In this document: piece after piece, positions 1-7,534 of the stretch
Layout of the letters: each line of letters begins with the position of its first letter
Numbering within the stretch: the stretch's first letter is position 1
NCBI RefSeq assembly: GCF_000341085.1
Contig: NZ_ANBA01000030.1
Location: 1 to 64,000 of the forward strand
From: Nocardiopsis ganjiahuensis DSM 45031
GTDB taxonomy: Bacteria; Actinomycetota; Actinomycetes; Streptosporangiales; Streptosporangiaceae
Reading direction: 5' to 3'
DNA: 64,000 bases
The notes under the pieces: model-generated
Databases searched by the model: none
What the model was told of the DNA's origin: nothing
The model's input: the letters and a program-made list of their open reading frames with translations, nothing else
Position numbers and translations under genes: made by a program

Positions 1-342
1 CACGTAGCGGTAGTCGTCGTTGCTGATGTCGTAGGACCGGTGCATCTGGTTCATCCGGCGCAGCGCGTCGCGCCCGCGGCCGGGCTCGAATCCGAACTCC
101 AGGATGTCGTTGAGGATGAGCGCGGTGTCGTCGTAGCGGTGCTGGGTGCGTTCGGTGAACTCACGGGTGTCCCCGAGCAGTCGGCCGATGGAGGGCACGG
201 CGTAGGTGCGGTACAGCGCCAGCCCCAGGGCCTGCTCGATGTCCCAGGGGAACTCGTGTGCGCCCAGGATCTGGACGATCCGCTCACAGTCGGCCTCGGC
301 GTCCAGGCTGTGGATCGTGTCGCGCCATTCGAAACGCTTCAT
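1..342 (-). CDS. MpaB-family (DUF2236) oxygenase, N-terminal part
   Basis: The first 114 residues of a protein cut off by the left edge of the window. The visible part ends in NQMHRSYDISNDDYRYV, the kind of segment found in oxygenase MpaB/DUF2236 proteins (related to latex-clearing Lcp enzymes). Bacterial members are thought to bind heme b through conserved histidines, but most of the core lies outside the window, so the reaction cannot be inferred. The ATG at 340-342 is preceded by GGTGGAG at good spacing. It lies downstream of the conservon on the same strand, but a 22-bp-stem hairpin separates them, so it is probably transcribed separately. Family call fairly secure; substrate unknown. Confidence 0.75.
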   Translation of the reverse strand, partial: MKRFEWRDTIHSLDAEADCERIVQILGAHEFPWDIEQALGLALYRTYAVPSIGRLLGDTREFTERTQHRYDDTALILNDILEFGFEPGRGRDALRRMNQMHRSYDISNDDYRYV

Positions 343-530
343 GGGGGAACTCCACCTTCGTCCGGGCCCGCCCGAGACGGGTCCATGGTCGTCGGGTACT
401 CGAAACGCCTGCCACGGAGACGTTCCACCGCCCCGCACTTTACCTGGACGCTTCACGTGTACAGCGGCCCGAGAGCGTGCTGCCCCGATCCGAGGGCGGA
501 ACCGTGTCCGGAATGTTCCCGAAAGCGCGG

Positions 531-577
531 GATGGCGGGTGGTGAAGGGCTCCCGGAGCCCTTCACCACCCGCCATC
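531..577. terminator. Perfect 22-bp-stem hairpin downstream of the conservon
   Basis: Two perfectly complementary 22-base arms (531-552 and 556-577) flank a 3-base loop, 38 bases after the cvnD stop codon on the minus strand. There is no T-run, which is usual for strong hairpins in GC-rich actinomycetes. It most likely ends the conservon transcript before the MpaB-type gene. Confidence 0.75.
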
Positions 578-614
578 GTTCATGCCCGTACCGCTCGTAC
601 GCGTACCGCCGCGC

Positions 615-1199
615 CTACGCGGTGACGCGCTCCGCGACCCGTCCCACCAGGGTCAGCAGCACCTGCTTGGCGGACTCGCGCCGACGGGCGTCGCACAGCG
701 CCACCGGGATGTCGGGGCTCAGGCTCAGCGCCTCGCGCACCTCGTCGGCCTCGTACTCGTGGGCTCCGTCGAAGCAGTTCACCGCGACCACGAACGGCAC
801 CCCGCGCCGCTCGAAGAAGTCGACCGCGGCGAAGCAGGTCTCCAGGCGGCGGGTGTCGGCGATGACGATCGCGCCCAGGGCCCCCTCGGAGAGCTCCTCC
901 CACATGAACCAGAAGCGCTCCTGTCCGGGGGTGCCGAACAGGTACAGCACCAGGCTGGGGCTGATGGTGATCCGGCCGAAGTCCAGCGCCACGGTGGTGG
1001 TGGTCTTGGACTCCACACCGGACAGGTCGTCGACCCCGTAGCTGGCCTCGGTCATCACCTCCTCGGTGCTGAGCGGCGCGATCTCGCTGACCGCACCGAC
1101 CAGGGTGGTCTTGCCGGCGCCGAAACCACCGGCCACCAGAATCTTCAGTGCCGAGGGGACAGGGGCCTCGGGGCCCGGGTCAGAGTCTCTGGATGCCAT
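615..1199 (-). CDS. cvnD: Conservon GTPase CvnD
   Basis: A 194-residue small GTP-binding protein, the fourth member of an actinobacterial conservon. Visible motifs are the P-loop GGFGAGKTT near residue 24, the G3 segment LFGTPGQERF near residue 86, and an N-x-x-D type G4 motif (VNCFD) near residue 141. CvnD proteins are thought to act with CvnA (sensor ATPase), CvnB (roadblock) and CvnC (DUF742) in a membrane-associated complex resembling eukaryotic G-protein signalling. The ATG at 1199 lies inside the end of cvnC (20-bp overlap), so translation is probably coupled. It is the last gene of the operon and is followed by a strong hairpin. Confidence 0.93.
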   Translation of the reverse strand: MASRDSDPGPEAPVPSALKILVAGGFGAGKTTLVGAVSEIAPLSTEEVMTEASYGVDDLSGVESKTTTTVALDFGRITISPSLVLYLFGTPGQERFWFMWEELSEGALGAIVIADTRRLETCFAAVDFFERRGVPFVVAVNCFDGAHEYEADEVREALSLSPDIPVALCDARRRESAKQVLLTLVGRVAERVTA

Positions 1200-1620
1200 C
1201 GAGAACCGCCTGGAGTACGTCCCGGCTGACCGGGCTCTTAGCTGTGTAGGGGGCGCGGGCCAGGGCCAGTCCGCGGTTGAGCAGGTCGCTGAGCAGGACC
1301 TTGACGACGGCGACCGGGATGTTCAGGTGGGCGGACACCTCGGCCACCGACTGGGGGCGGCGGCACAGCTCCAGGATGCGGAGCTGCTCCGGTTCGAGCG
1401 CCATCTCGTCGACCTCGGCGCGCTTGGCCGCGATCACCACACTGATCATGTCCAGCTGGACGGCGTCGGCGTGGTCGCGGCCCTGCGCGATCACGTACGG
1501 CCGGACCAGCGGCCCCGCCTCGTCGGCCTCGGGGCCGTCGTCGCCGTAACCGCCGATCGCGTCACGGTGCGGCAGGCTGTGCGGGGTTCCGCCCGGATCG
1601 AACTCGTTGTGCGCTTGCAT
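1180..1620 (-). CDS. cvnC: Conservon DUF742 protein CvnC
   Basis: A 146-residue DUF742 protein, the winged-helix-like third component of conservons. The N-terminal 40 residues are acidic and probably flexible; the conserved part begins at GPLVRPYVIAQGR and runs through LEPEQLRILELCRRPQSVAE, a helix-turn-helix-like segment, to VKVLLSDLLNRGLA. The start ATG at 1620 has GGGGA just upstream, 8 bases after the cvnB stop, and its 3' end overlaps cvnD by 20 bp. In other actinomycetes the protein is reported to bind its conservon partners; a DNA-binding role is only suggested by the fold. The signal controlling this copy is unknown. Confidence 0.92.
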   Translation of the reverse strand: MQAHNEFDPGGTPHSLPHRDAIGGYGDDGPEADEAGPLVRPYVIAQGRDHADAVQLDMISVVIAAKRAEVDEMALEPEQLRILELCRRPQSVAEVSAHLNIPVAVVKVLLSDLLNRGLALARAPYTAKSPVSRDVLQAVLDGIQRL

Positions 1621-1628
1621 ACCGTCCC

Positions 1629-2081
1629 CTAACGCGTGGCTTCCCCGGCTGCACCCTCGTGGCGGGGCGCGGCGTCGAGGTAACGGCCGACCTGCTCGAC
1701 CAGGACGTTCATCTCGTAGGCGATGAGGCCGACATCGGAGCTCTCCTCGGCCAGTACGGCCAGGCAGGCGCCGCGGCCCGCGCCGGTGACGAAGAGGTAG
1801 GCGCTCTCCATCTCGACGACGGTCTGGAGGACCTCACCGCCGCCGAAGTGGCGGCCGGTGCCCCGGGCCAGGCTCTGGAACGCGGAGGCCACTGCGGACA
1901 GGTGCTCTGCGTCCTCCTTGACCAGGTCGCGGGAACGGCCGATGAGCAGGCCGTCAGCGGAGAGGACGATCGCGTGGCGGGAGCCCACGGCCCGGTCGAG
2001 CAACTCGTCGAGCAGCCAGTTGATGTCCTTCTTGCCCGCGGCGCTTCCGCTGCCGCGCTCGGAGCTTTCGGTACTCGTCAC
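1629..2081 (-). CDS. cvnB: Conservon roadblock/LC7 protein CvnB
   Basis: A 150-residue roadblock/LC7 domain protein, the second conservon component. The domain runs from about residue 20 (DINWLLDELLDRAVGSRHAI) to about 130, with the typical alternation of amphipathic strands and helices. In Ras-like bacterial systems such as MglB/MglA, roadblock proteins act as GTPase regulators, so CvnB probably modulates CvnD. It starts with GTG at 2081, two bases after the cvnA stop; AAGGA at the end of cvnA serves as ribosome site. The tight spacing supports fixed stoichiometry with its neighbours. Confidence 0.93.
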   Translation of the reverse strand: MTSTESSERGSGSAAGKKDINWLLDELLDRAVGSRHAIVLSADGLLIGRSRDLVKEDAEHLSAVASAFQSLARGTGRHFGGGEVLQTVVEMESAYLFVTGAGRGACLAVLAEESSDVGLIAYEMNVLVEQVGRYLDAAPRHEGAAGEATR

Positions 2082-2083
2082 GG

Positions 2084-4696
2084 TTACGCGTCCTTGTCGG
2101 TGTCGTTGGTGTTCTGCTTGCCATCGCGCCGCCCGCGGTCCGTGCCCTGCTGGAACGCGGACATGTTCTGGCGCAGGCGCGCCAGCCGTTCGGTGCCGTC
2201 GAGGGTCGGTGCGGAGGATGCGGTACCACCGGCAGCGGGGCCGGTCTTACCCGTCTCGGAGGGGTCGGTCGCCAACTGGGGCGCCAGGTTCTCCTGAGGG
2301 CGCCGCTTGGGCAGCGCTGGGCGGCCACCGCCGGCCTCGACCGTCTCGCTCTGCTCCGGCTCCCGGGCGGGGGAGGTCTCGAGGGAGGAGGGGGTCTCGG
2401 AGGACGGGGCGCTGGAGGGCGGGGTCTCGGGGACGTCCGGCACCGCGCTGATCCGGGAGCCGCGGCTGGGCAGGACGGGACGGCTCTCGTCCTTCGCGGG
2501 TGCGCTGAGAAGGTCGCTCTCGGAGGCGGTGTCAGCGGGGGCGGACGCCTGCTCGGCCCCGCTTCCGGAACCGGATCCGGAGGTTCGGGAGGAGGTGGAG
2601 ACCGAGGTCAGGAGAGGCTTTCCGGACCGGTTGCCCCGGCCCGCCTCCAGGGCGGTGTCGGGAGTGCGGTCGACGATCTCCCGCACCTCCCAGATGTCCT
2701 CGCCGGTGTCCTCGGAGGAGGGCAGCGGGGTGCGGTCACCCGAGATCAGCTCCTGCGGGAGCAGCACGATGGCCTGAACGCCGCCGTACGGCGACGGGCG
2801 CAGGTGCACCCGGATGCCGTGGCGGTGCGCCAGGTGGGAGACCACGAAGAGGCCGAGGCGCATCTTCTCGTTGAGGCGCATCACGTCGAACTCGGGCGGG
2901 TCCGCCAGCAGGGAGTTGGCCGAGGCGAACTCGCCGTCGGTCATGCCCAGGCCGCGGTCCTCGATCTCGATGGTCACGCCGTTGGGCACGTCCTCGCTGC
3001 TCAGGCGCACATGCGTGTGCGGCGGCGAGAACATGGCGGCGTTGTCGACCAGCTCGGCGACCAGGTGGATGACGTCGGCGACGGCCGGGCCGTTGAGGTT
3101 CACCCGGGCGATGCGCTCGCGCTTGACCCGCGTGTAGTCGCCGGACTCCGAGATCGCGCCGCGCAGGACGTCGATCAGCGGCATCGGCCGGTGCCAGGTA
3201 CGGCCCGGAGCCTCGCCGCCGAGGATCAGCAGGTTCTCCGCGTTGCGGCGGGAGCGGGTCGCGAGGTGGTCCAGCTTGAACAGCTGGGCGAGCTGGTCCG
3301 GGTCCTCCTGCTCGCGCTCCATCTTGTCCAGCAGCCGGAGCTGGCGGTGCACCAGAGTCTGGCTGCGGTGGGCGATGTTGAGGAAGACGCGGTTGACGCC
3401 CTGGCGCAGCTCGGTCTGCTGGACGGCCTCCTCGACGGCGGCGCGCTGGGCGGTGTTGAACGCACGGGCGACGTCGCCGATCTCGTCGTCCTCGGCCTTG
3501 AGCTCGGGGAGCGAGGTGGCGGTGTCCACACGCTCGCCCCGGTGCAGGCGGCCCATGATCTCGGGCAGCCTGTTCTCGGCGAGGTCCTGGGACTCCTCGC
3601 GCAGGGTGAGCAGGCGCTCGGTGAGGTTCCGCGAGGAGCGGCGGGCCAGGTAGAAGGCGACCACGATGGCGGCGGCGACGCCGAGGCTGCCGCCGATGGC
3701 GAGGAGCACGGCCCCGTTGGCGTCCTCCCGGGCCAGCTGGGCGGAGTGCAGCGCCTCGTCCGCGCCCAGGGCGGTGAGCTCGGTGAGCACGTGGCCGTAC
3801 GCGGCGTCCCACTCGGCCTCGTCGACCGGCATGGAGAGGTCGTCGACCGTCTGCGGGGCGAGGGTGACCGGGTCGGTGACCGTGGTGGTCTCGACCTCGC
3901 GGTCGATGATCTCGTCCGAGAGCCTGGTGAGGGCGGCGAACTCGGAGCTCTCCCGCACCGCCTCGTACCGCTCCAGGTGGCCCTCTCCCCCGAGGTAGGG
4001 GGCGTTGGCGTCCAGAAGGGTCTCGAAGGCCCCCAGCTGAGCGGTGAACTCGCGCTGGTCCTCGGTGGTGAGCTCGCCGGTGGCGAAGGCGCGGGCGATC
4101 TGGGCGTCGGCCCGGGCGCCCACGTCCACGGCGCGGAACAGGTAGACCGCGGTGAAACCGGGGCTGATGGCGTCGCCCTCGTTGCCCTCCCGGCCCTGGC
4201 TGTCGAAGCTGTCGGCGCCGTGCAGGATGAGTTCGTTGTAGTAGTCCAGGACGTCGTCACGGCTCGCGTCACCGTTGTCGACGGCCTCGCGGATCTCGCC
4301 GACCTCCTGGTACATGCCGTGCAGCATCTCGATGTGCATGCCGGTCTCCTCGGGGGCGTAGTCGACGAACCCGATGAGGTCGTCGACGACGGCGCCGAGG
4401 GAGTCGTCGGTGGCTTCGCGTGCTTCCGCGAGCCCTTGGGCCAGGTCCGCGTCATCGGGGTTCTCGATGAAGGCGATCGTCGCGGACCGCTCCGACATCG
4501 CGTCCACGAGACCGATGGCCGCGGGGGTGACGAGGTCGTCGGTGGCCTTGGACCGGATCAGTTTCAGGGCCGCGTCGCCGCCGAGGGCGAAAGTGAGGAT
4601 CAGCCACAGCGCGACCAGCGCGGTAGTGGGGATCATGACCATGGCGCGGATACGGGCGGTGATCGTCCGCCCACGTTTTTTCGGTACTGCCTGCAC
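2084..4696 (-). CDS. cvnA: Conservon sensor histidine-kinase-like protein CvnA
   Basis: About 870 residues. A first membrane helix (about residues 17-39) is followed by a large extracellular helical domain of the nitrate/nitrite-sensing type (about 50-320), a second helix (about 330-352), a HAMP-like linker, a dimerisation segment with NIAHRSQTLVHRQL, and a GHKL ATPase domain with LVAELVDNAAMFSPP (N box) and EIEDRGLGM (G1 box). The last 170 residues are Ser/Pro/Glu-rich and probably disordered. The open frame extends far upstream to 6103, but the family start is GTG at 4696, preceded by AGGAG. CvnA proteins often lack clear autokinase activity; here it probably passes an external signal to CvnB-D. 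Confidence 0.9.
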   Translation of the reverse strand: MQAVPKKRGRTITARIRAMVMIPTTALVALWLILTFALGGDAALKLIRSKATDDLVTPAAIGLVDAMSERSATIAFIENPDDADLAQGLAEAREATDDSLGAVVDDLIGFVDYAPEETGMHIEMLHGMYQEVGEIREAVDNGDASRDDVLDYYNELILHGADSFDSQGREGNEGDAISPGFTAVYLFRAVDVGARADAQIARAFATGELTTEDQREFTAQLGAFETLLDANAPYLGGEGHLERYEAVRESSEFAALTRLSDEIIDREVETTTVTDPVTLAPQTVDDLSMPVDEAEWDAAYGHVLTELTALGADEALHSAQLAREDANGAVLLAIGGSLGVAAAIVVAFYLARRSSRNLTERLLTLREESQDLAENRLPEIMGRLHRGERVDTATSLPELKAEDDEIGDVARAFNTAQRAAVEEAVQQTELRQGVNRVFLNIAHRSQTLVHRQLRLLDKMEREQEDPDQLAQLFKLDHLATRSRRNAENLLILGGEAPGRTWHRPMPLIDVLRGAISESGDYTRVKRERIARVNLNGPAVADVIHLVAELVDNAAMFSPPHTHVRLSSEDVPNGVTIEIEDRGLGMTDGEFASANSLLADPPEFDVMRLNEKMRLGLFVVSHLAHRHGIRVHLRPSPYGGVQAIVLLPQELISGDRTPLPSSEDTGEDIWEVREIVDRTPDTALEAGRGNRSGKPLLTSVSTSSRTSGSGSGSGAEQASAPADTASESDLLSAPAKDESRPVLPSRGSRISAVPDVPETPPSSAPSSETPSSLETSPAREPEQSETVEAGGGRPALPKRRPQENLAPQLATDPSETGKTGPAAGGTASSAPTLDGTERLARLRQNMSAFQQGTDRGRRDGKQNTNDTDKDA

Positions 4697-5176
4697 GGTT
4701 CTCCTGTCGATCCGCGTCAAAGTCTTCTCGGGTGGCGCCGGGGCCGGGTGGTCGCCTGGCCGCCCCGGGGGGCGGACGGCGTGCGCGCACGCGGGCCTCT
4801 TCACCCCCGTGGACCGCTTGGTCGGCATCCGAGGGTGGTCAACGCCGGACTTACCGCAGAGTAACCAAATTTGGGGGTTTTGGCGTTGGGGATCGTATCT
4901 CGCCTGGGAAACAGCGGAATATCCGGGTGCAGCAGGCAGTCTGCCATGAAGTTGTGAAATGTTCACACAACTGCAGGTATGGCGCCTGGAGAAGGGGGTT
5001 CGGGTTGTCCCGAACCCTATGGGACAAACGTCACATGTGGATCCGGGTGCCACTTTGCGGGCCTCGCCAGTCGTTCCGAACCGCACTCGCGAAGCGATAT
5101 CGCCGTTCCCGCCACGCGTCGGCGCGGACCGTACTAGCGTGGCGCACCGGGAACGAGCGGGGGGAACGCACACGCC
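4697..5176. other. Divergent promoter region of cvnA and the VanZ-RDD gene
   Basis: 480 bases with no convincing gene. The middle (about 4855-4975) is clearly more AT-rich than its surroundings and should hold the cvnA promoter. It also carries a palindrome (listed separately) and a smaller GGCAG-T-CTGCC inverted repeat at 4935-4945. A TACTAG hexamer at 5132-5137 is a weak -10 candidate for the rightward gene. Confidence 0.6.
4950..4972. promoter_or_regulatory. Inverted repeat resembling a Crp or Rex operator
   Basis: AGTTGTG and CACAACT arms are separated by 9 bases; inside them sits TGTGA-N5-TCACA (4953-4967). This resembles Crp-type (TGTGA-N6-TCACA) and Rex-type (TTGTGAA-N4-TTCACAA) operators but is one base short of either. 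It lies about 255 bp upstream of the cvnA start and 205 bp upstream of the rightward gene. Which gene it serves is unclear. Confidence 0.4.
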
Positions 5177-6256
5177 ATGGGGCAACCGTTCGGCGGAGCA
5201 CAGGCCGCCATCGAGGTGGCGGTCGCCGCCATACCGCTGTTGATGGTCATCGGGTCCGCGCTCTACCTGAGCGCACAGCACCGCCGCTACGGGCGCCTGG
5301 TCGGCTGGCCGGGGCAGCTCACCCTCGCCGCGCTGCTCGTCGGGCTCGGACTGGCGACGTACGCGGTCTGGCCGCTGCCCGCCTCGGCCGACGGACTCTG
5401 CCCGGTCGAACCCGTGCCGGCTCCGCCGCTGGAGCTCCGTGACGCCGCCCTGGCGCTGGGGGTGTTCCTGCCGGTCGGCGTCCTGGCCCGGTCCCGGTTC
5501 CGCCGCGGCCTGTTCGTCACGGTGGCCATCGGTACCGCGCTGGCCGTGGCGGTGACCGTCGTCCGCGCCACCGGGGTCCTCGGCCTCTACCCCTGCGCCT
5601 ACAACGCCGCCGCGCCCGAGACCGCCGGGATCGGTGTCGCCGGAACCCTCCTGGGCTGGCTGCTCGCCCGCTGGGTGCCGGTGGTCTGGCCGTTCGGTCC
5701 GCACCGCTCCTGGCCCGCCGCGGTCCCGGACAGGGTCGCTCCCGACCTCGCCCGCCGCATGCTCGGCACCCTGGTCGACCTCGGCCTGTGGTGGTTCGGC
5801 TCGGCGACCCTCGTCGCCCTGCTGCACGCCTACGGCGCGGTCCGCCCCGGTACGGAGGCGCAGGTCCTCACCGGAACCCTCCTGGGCCTGGCGGCGCTCT
5901 TCGGCCTCTTCCTGCCCCTGCTGCGCCGCGACCGCTGCACCCCAGGCCGCGCCTCGGTCCACCTGTCCCTGACCGAGTGGAGCTCGCCGCGCCCCGCGGC
6001 CCGCCACCGCGTCCTCGCCCGCGCGGCCCTGCTGTCCGCGCCGGTGGCCGCGCTGATCGCGTTCGGGCTGCCCTGGTTCGCGCTCCTCGTCGTCGCGGTG
6101 CACGCCGGCACCGCTGTGGTCCGCCCGGACGGTGCGGGCCTGGCCGACCTGGTCTGCCGTGTGCGGGTCCGCACCAGGTCCAGCCTGGACGGCGGCCTGC
6201 CCCGCCGCCTCGTCCGCTACGTCCCCCCGCCGGAGGGGGTTCCCTCCCCGGCCTGA
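5177..6256 (+). CDS. VanZ-like/RDD-like membrane fusion protein
   Basis: A 359-residue polytopic membrane protein that appears to join two families. The N-terminal half (about residues 12-170) has VanZ-like spacing: a helix ending at YAVWPLP, an ALALGVFLPVGVLARSRFRR segment, then a helix followed by GTLLGWLLAR. The C-terminal half starts with RRMLGTLVDLGLWWFG near residue 194, like the opening helix of RDD proteins, and contains TPGRASVHLS and GLADLVCRVRVR where RDD proteins have their TPGK and D-x-(L/W)-x-G motifs. VanZ is linked to teicoplanin resistance and RDD to small transport proteins; neither function is proven here. ATG 5177 follows GGGGGGAAC. The domain assignment is by pattern only. 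Confidence 0.7.
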   Translation: MGQPFGGAQAAIEVAVAAIPLLMVIGSALYLSAQHRRYGRLVGWPGQLTLAALLVGLGLATYAVWPLPASADGLCPVEPVPAPPLELRDAALALGVFLPVGVLARSRFRRGLFVTVAIGTALAVAVTVVRATGVLGLYPCAYNAAAPETAGIGVAGTLLGWLLARWVPVVWPFGPHRSWPAAVPDRVAPDLARRMLGTLVDLGLWWFGSATLVALLHAYGAVRPGTEAQVLTGTLLGLAALFGLFLPLLRRDRCTPGRASVHLSLTEWSSPRPAARHRVLARAALLSAPVAALIAFGLPWFALLVVAVHAGTAVVRPDGAGLADLVCRVRVRTRSSLDGGLPRRLVRYVPPPEGVPSPA

Positions 6257-6343
6257 GCCGCAGGGGTCCGTTCGAGCGCCGGTGGGTCCGGGGTGCGGCA
6301 GACCCGGTCCCGGAGCAGCCGAGCCGCCGGCGGAGGCGCGAAA

Positions 6344-6742
6344 CTATTCGGCCCAGTGCAGGTAGCCCAGGAACGCCCCGATGAGGACCAGGATCAGGCC
6401 GAGGCTGCCGAACATGCCCCGGACCCAGTGGCTCAGCCAGGGGGCGGAGACGATCCGGGCTCGCTCGGGGGACTCAGGGTCGTAGGAGACGGTGACGATC
6501 TCACCGGCGCGGGAGGCCATCCAGCCGGTGTTCTCGTGTTCGGCGTGGACCTCCCGGCCGTCCTCGGTCCGGAACTGCACGATCATCCGGGAGGCCACCG
6601 ACGTCTCGTGGTAGCCGATCACCCGCCCCTTGGCGCGCACTCCGTTGCGGACCAGGCGCAGCTCCGTGCGGGTGTCGCGGGTGACGATCCACAACAGGAT
6701 CACGCCGACCGAGATGGGCAGAAGCGGGTACAGGTCGACCAT
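6344..6742 (-). CDS. DUF3592 membrane protein
   Basis: 132 residues with membrane helices at both ends (about 5-20 and 105-126) and a soluble beta-rich centre with KGRVIGYHET and VSYDPESPERARIV, the pattern of DUF3592 proteins. Function unknown. It is the last gene of the minus-strand operon beginning with the ABC ATPase at 10340; its ATG lies 38 bases after the tetR stop. The operon context suggests an envelope-related role, which is inference only. Confidence 0.8.
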   Translation of the reverse strand: MVDLYPLLPISVGVILLWIVTRDTRTELRLVRNGVRAKGRVIGYHETSVASRMIVQFRTEDGREVHAEHENTGWMASRAGEIVTVSYDPESPERARIVSAPWLSHWVRGMFGSLGLILVLIGAFLGYLHWAE

Positions 6743-6780
6743 GGCGGGGGAGTCCTCTCCGGGGTTCTGCTTGCGGAAGT

Positions 6781-7470
6781 TCAGCGCGGGGAGGCGGGGG
6801 AGCCGATCAGTCCGTCGGCCATGTGCGCCAGGGTGGTGTGGATCTCCTCCACGGGGCGCTCCGGTTGGAGGGTACGCCAGTCGAGGGCCACTGTTACCAC
6901 CATGCCGAACAGCGCGGACCCCGCAAGGGCGGTGTCCAGGTCCGGACGGGTCGACCCCTGTTCGACCATGGCGTCGAGCTGGCCGGTGATGACGCCGATG
7001 GCCTCGGTGCGGATCTGCCGGACGGTCGCGTACCAGGCGCGGTTGGTACGCCAGGCCTCGGCCATCAGCAGCCGGGCCAGCGCCTCGTGGGTGCTGATGA
7101 ACACGACGCCGGCCCGCAGCACCGCGGTCAGGGCCTCACGGGGGCCGACGCCCCGCGCGGGGTCGGGGACCGCGTCCCTCAGGGTGTCGGCCAGCCGGGT
7201 CACGCCCCATTCCATCAGGGCCGCGTACAGCTCGTTCTTGCCCCCGAAGTTGTAGTAGACGGTGCCCTTGGCGACACCGGCCCGCTCGGCGATCTCGTCG
7301 ACGGTGGTGGCGCCGTAGCCCTGTTCGGAGATCAGCGTGACCGCCGCCTCGAACAGTTTGCGCCTGGTGGCCTCGCGGCGGCCGCTGAGGGGCCTACCCG
7401 GTCCGGGTGTGCTCACGTTGATCCGTTCCGTTCTTCCCTGCTCGGGTGGGTTCCGCCCGTCGTCCGCCAT
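6781..7470 (-). CDS. TetR-family regulator of the YhgE operon
   Basis: About 229 residues. The HTH domain lies near residues 30-75 (RRKLFEAAVTLISEQGYGAT, then VDEIAERAGVAKGTVYYNFG), followed by a helical ligand-binding domain of ordinary length. I chose ATG 7470; an upstream TTG at 7479 and a downstream GTG also fit. It is the third gene of the operon ABC ATPase-YhgE-TetR-DUF3592, 64 bases after the yhgE stop, and a TetR-type palindrome lies at the operon promoter (10363-10376), so autoregulation is likely. The start region overlaps a copy of a dispersed repeat (7453-7490), which suggests the N-terminus has been altered by it. Confidence 0.9.
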   Translation of the reverse strand: MADDGRNPPEQGRTERINVSTPGPGRPLSGRREATRRKLFEAAVTLISEQGYGATTVDEIAERAGVAKGTVYYNFGGKNELYAALMEWGVTRLADTLRDAVPDPARGVGPREALTAVLRAGVVFISTHEALARLLMAEAWRTNRAWYATVRQIRTEAIGVITGQLDAMVEQGSTRPDLDTALAGSALFGMVVTVALDWRTLQPERPVEEIHTTLAHMADGLIGSPASPR

Positions 7471-7490
7471 CACCCTCAACGGACACGCGG
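7453..7490. repeat. Copy of dispersed repeat family at the tetR start
   Basis: About 30 bases match, with few differences, segments at 19681-19712, 61560-61592 and 61676-61708 (core CCCGTCGnCCGCCAnCnCCC followed by TCAACGG). Here the copy covers the first tetR codons and the 5' edge of the gene. Confidence 0.6.
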
Positions 7491-7534
7491 GTTCGTGCAG
7501 TTCCCTGATGCCTACGTGCCCTGCCCCGGGGCGG

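Noticed and set aside
4697-6103. Upstream extension of the cvnA frame to 6103
   Set aside because: The extra residues are Arg/Gly/Asp-rich, lie antisense to the VanZ-RDD gene, and have no family match; GTG 4696 with AGGAG is the family start.
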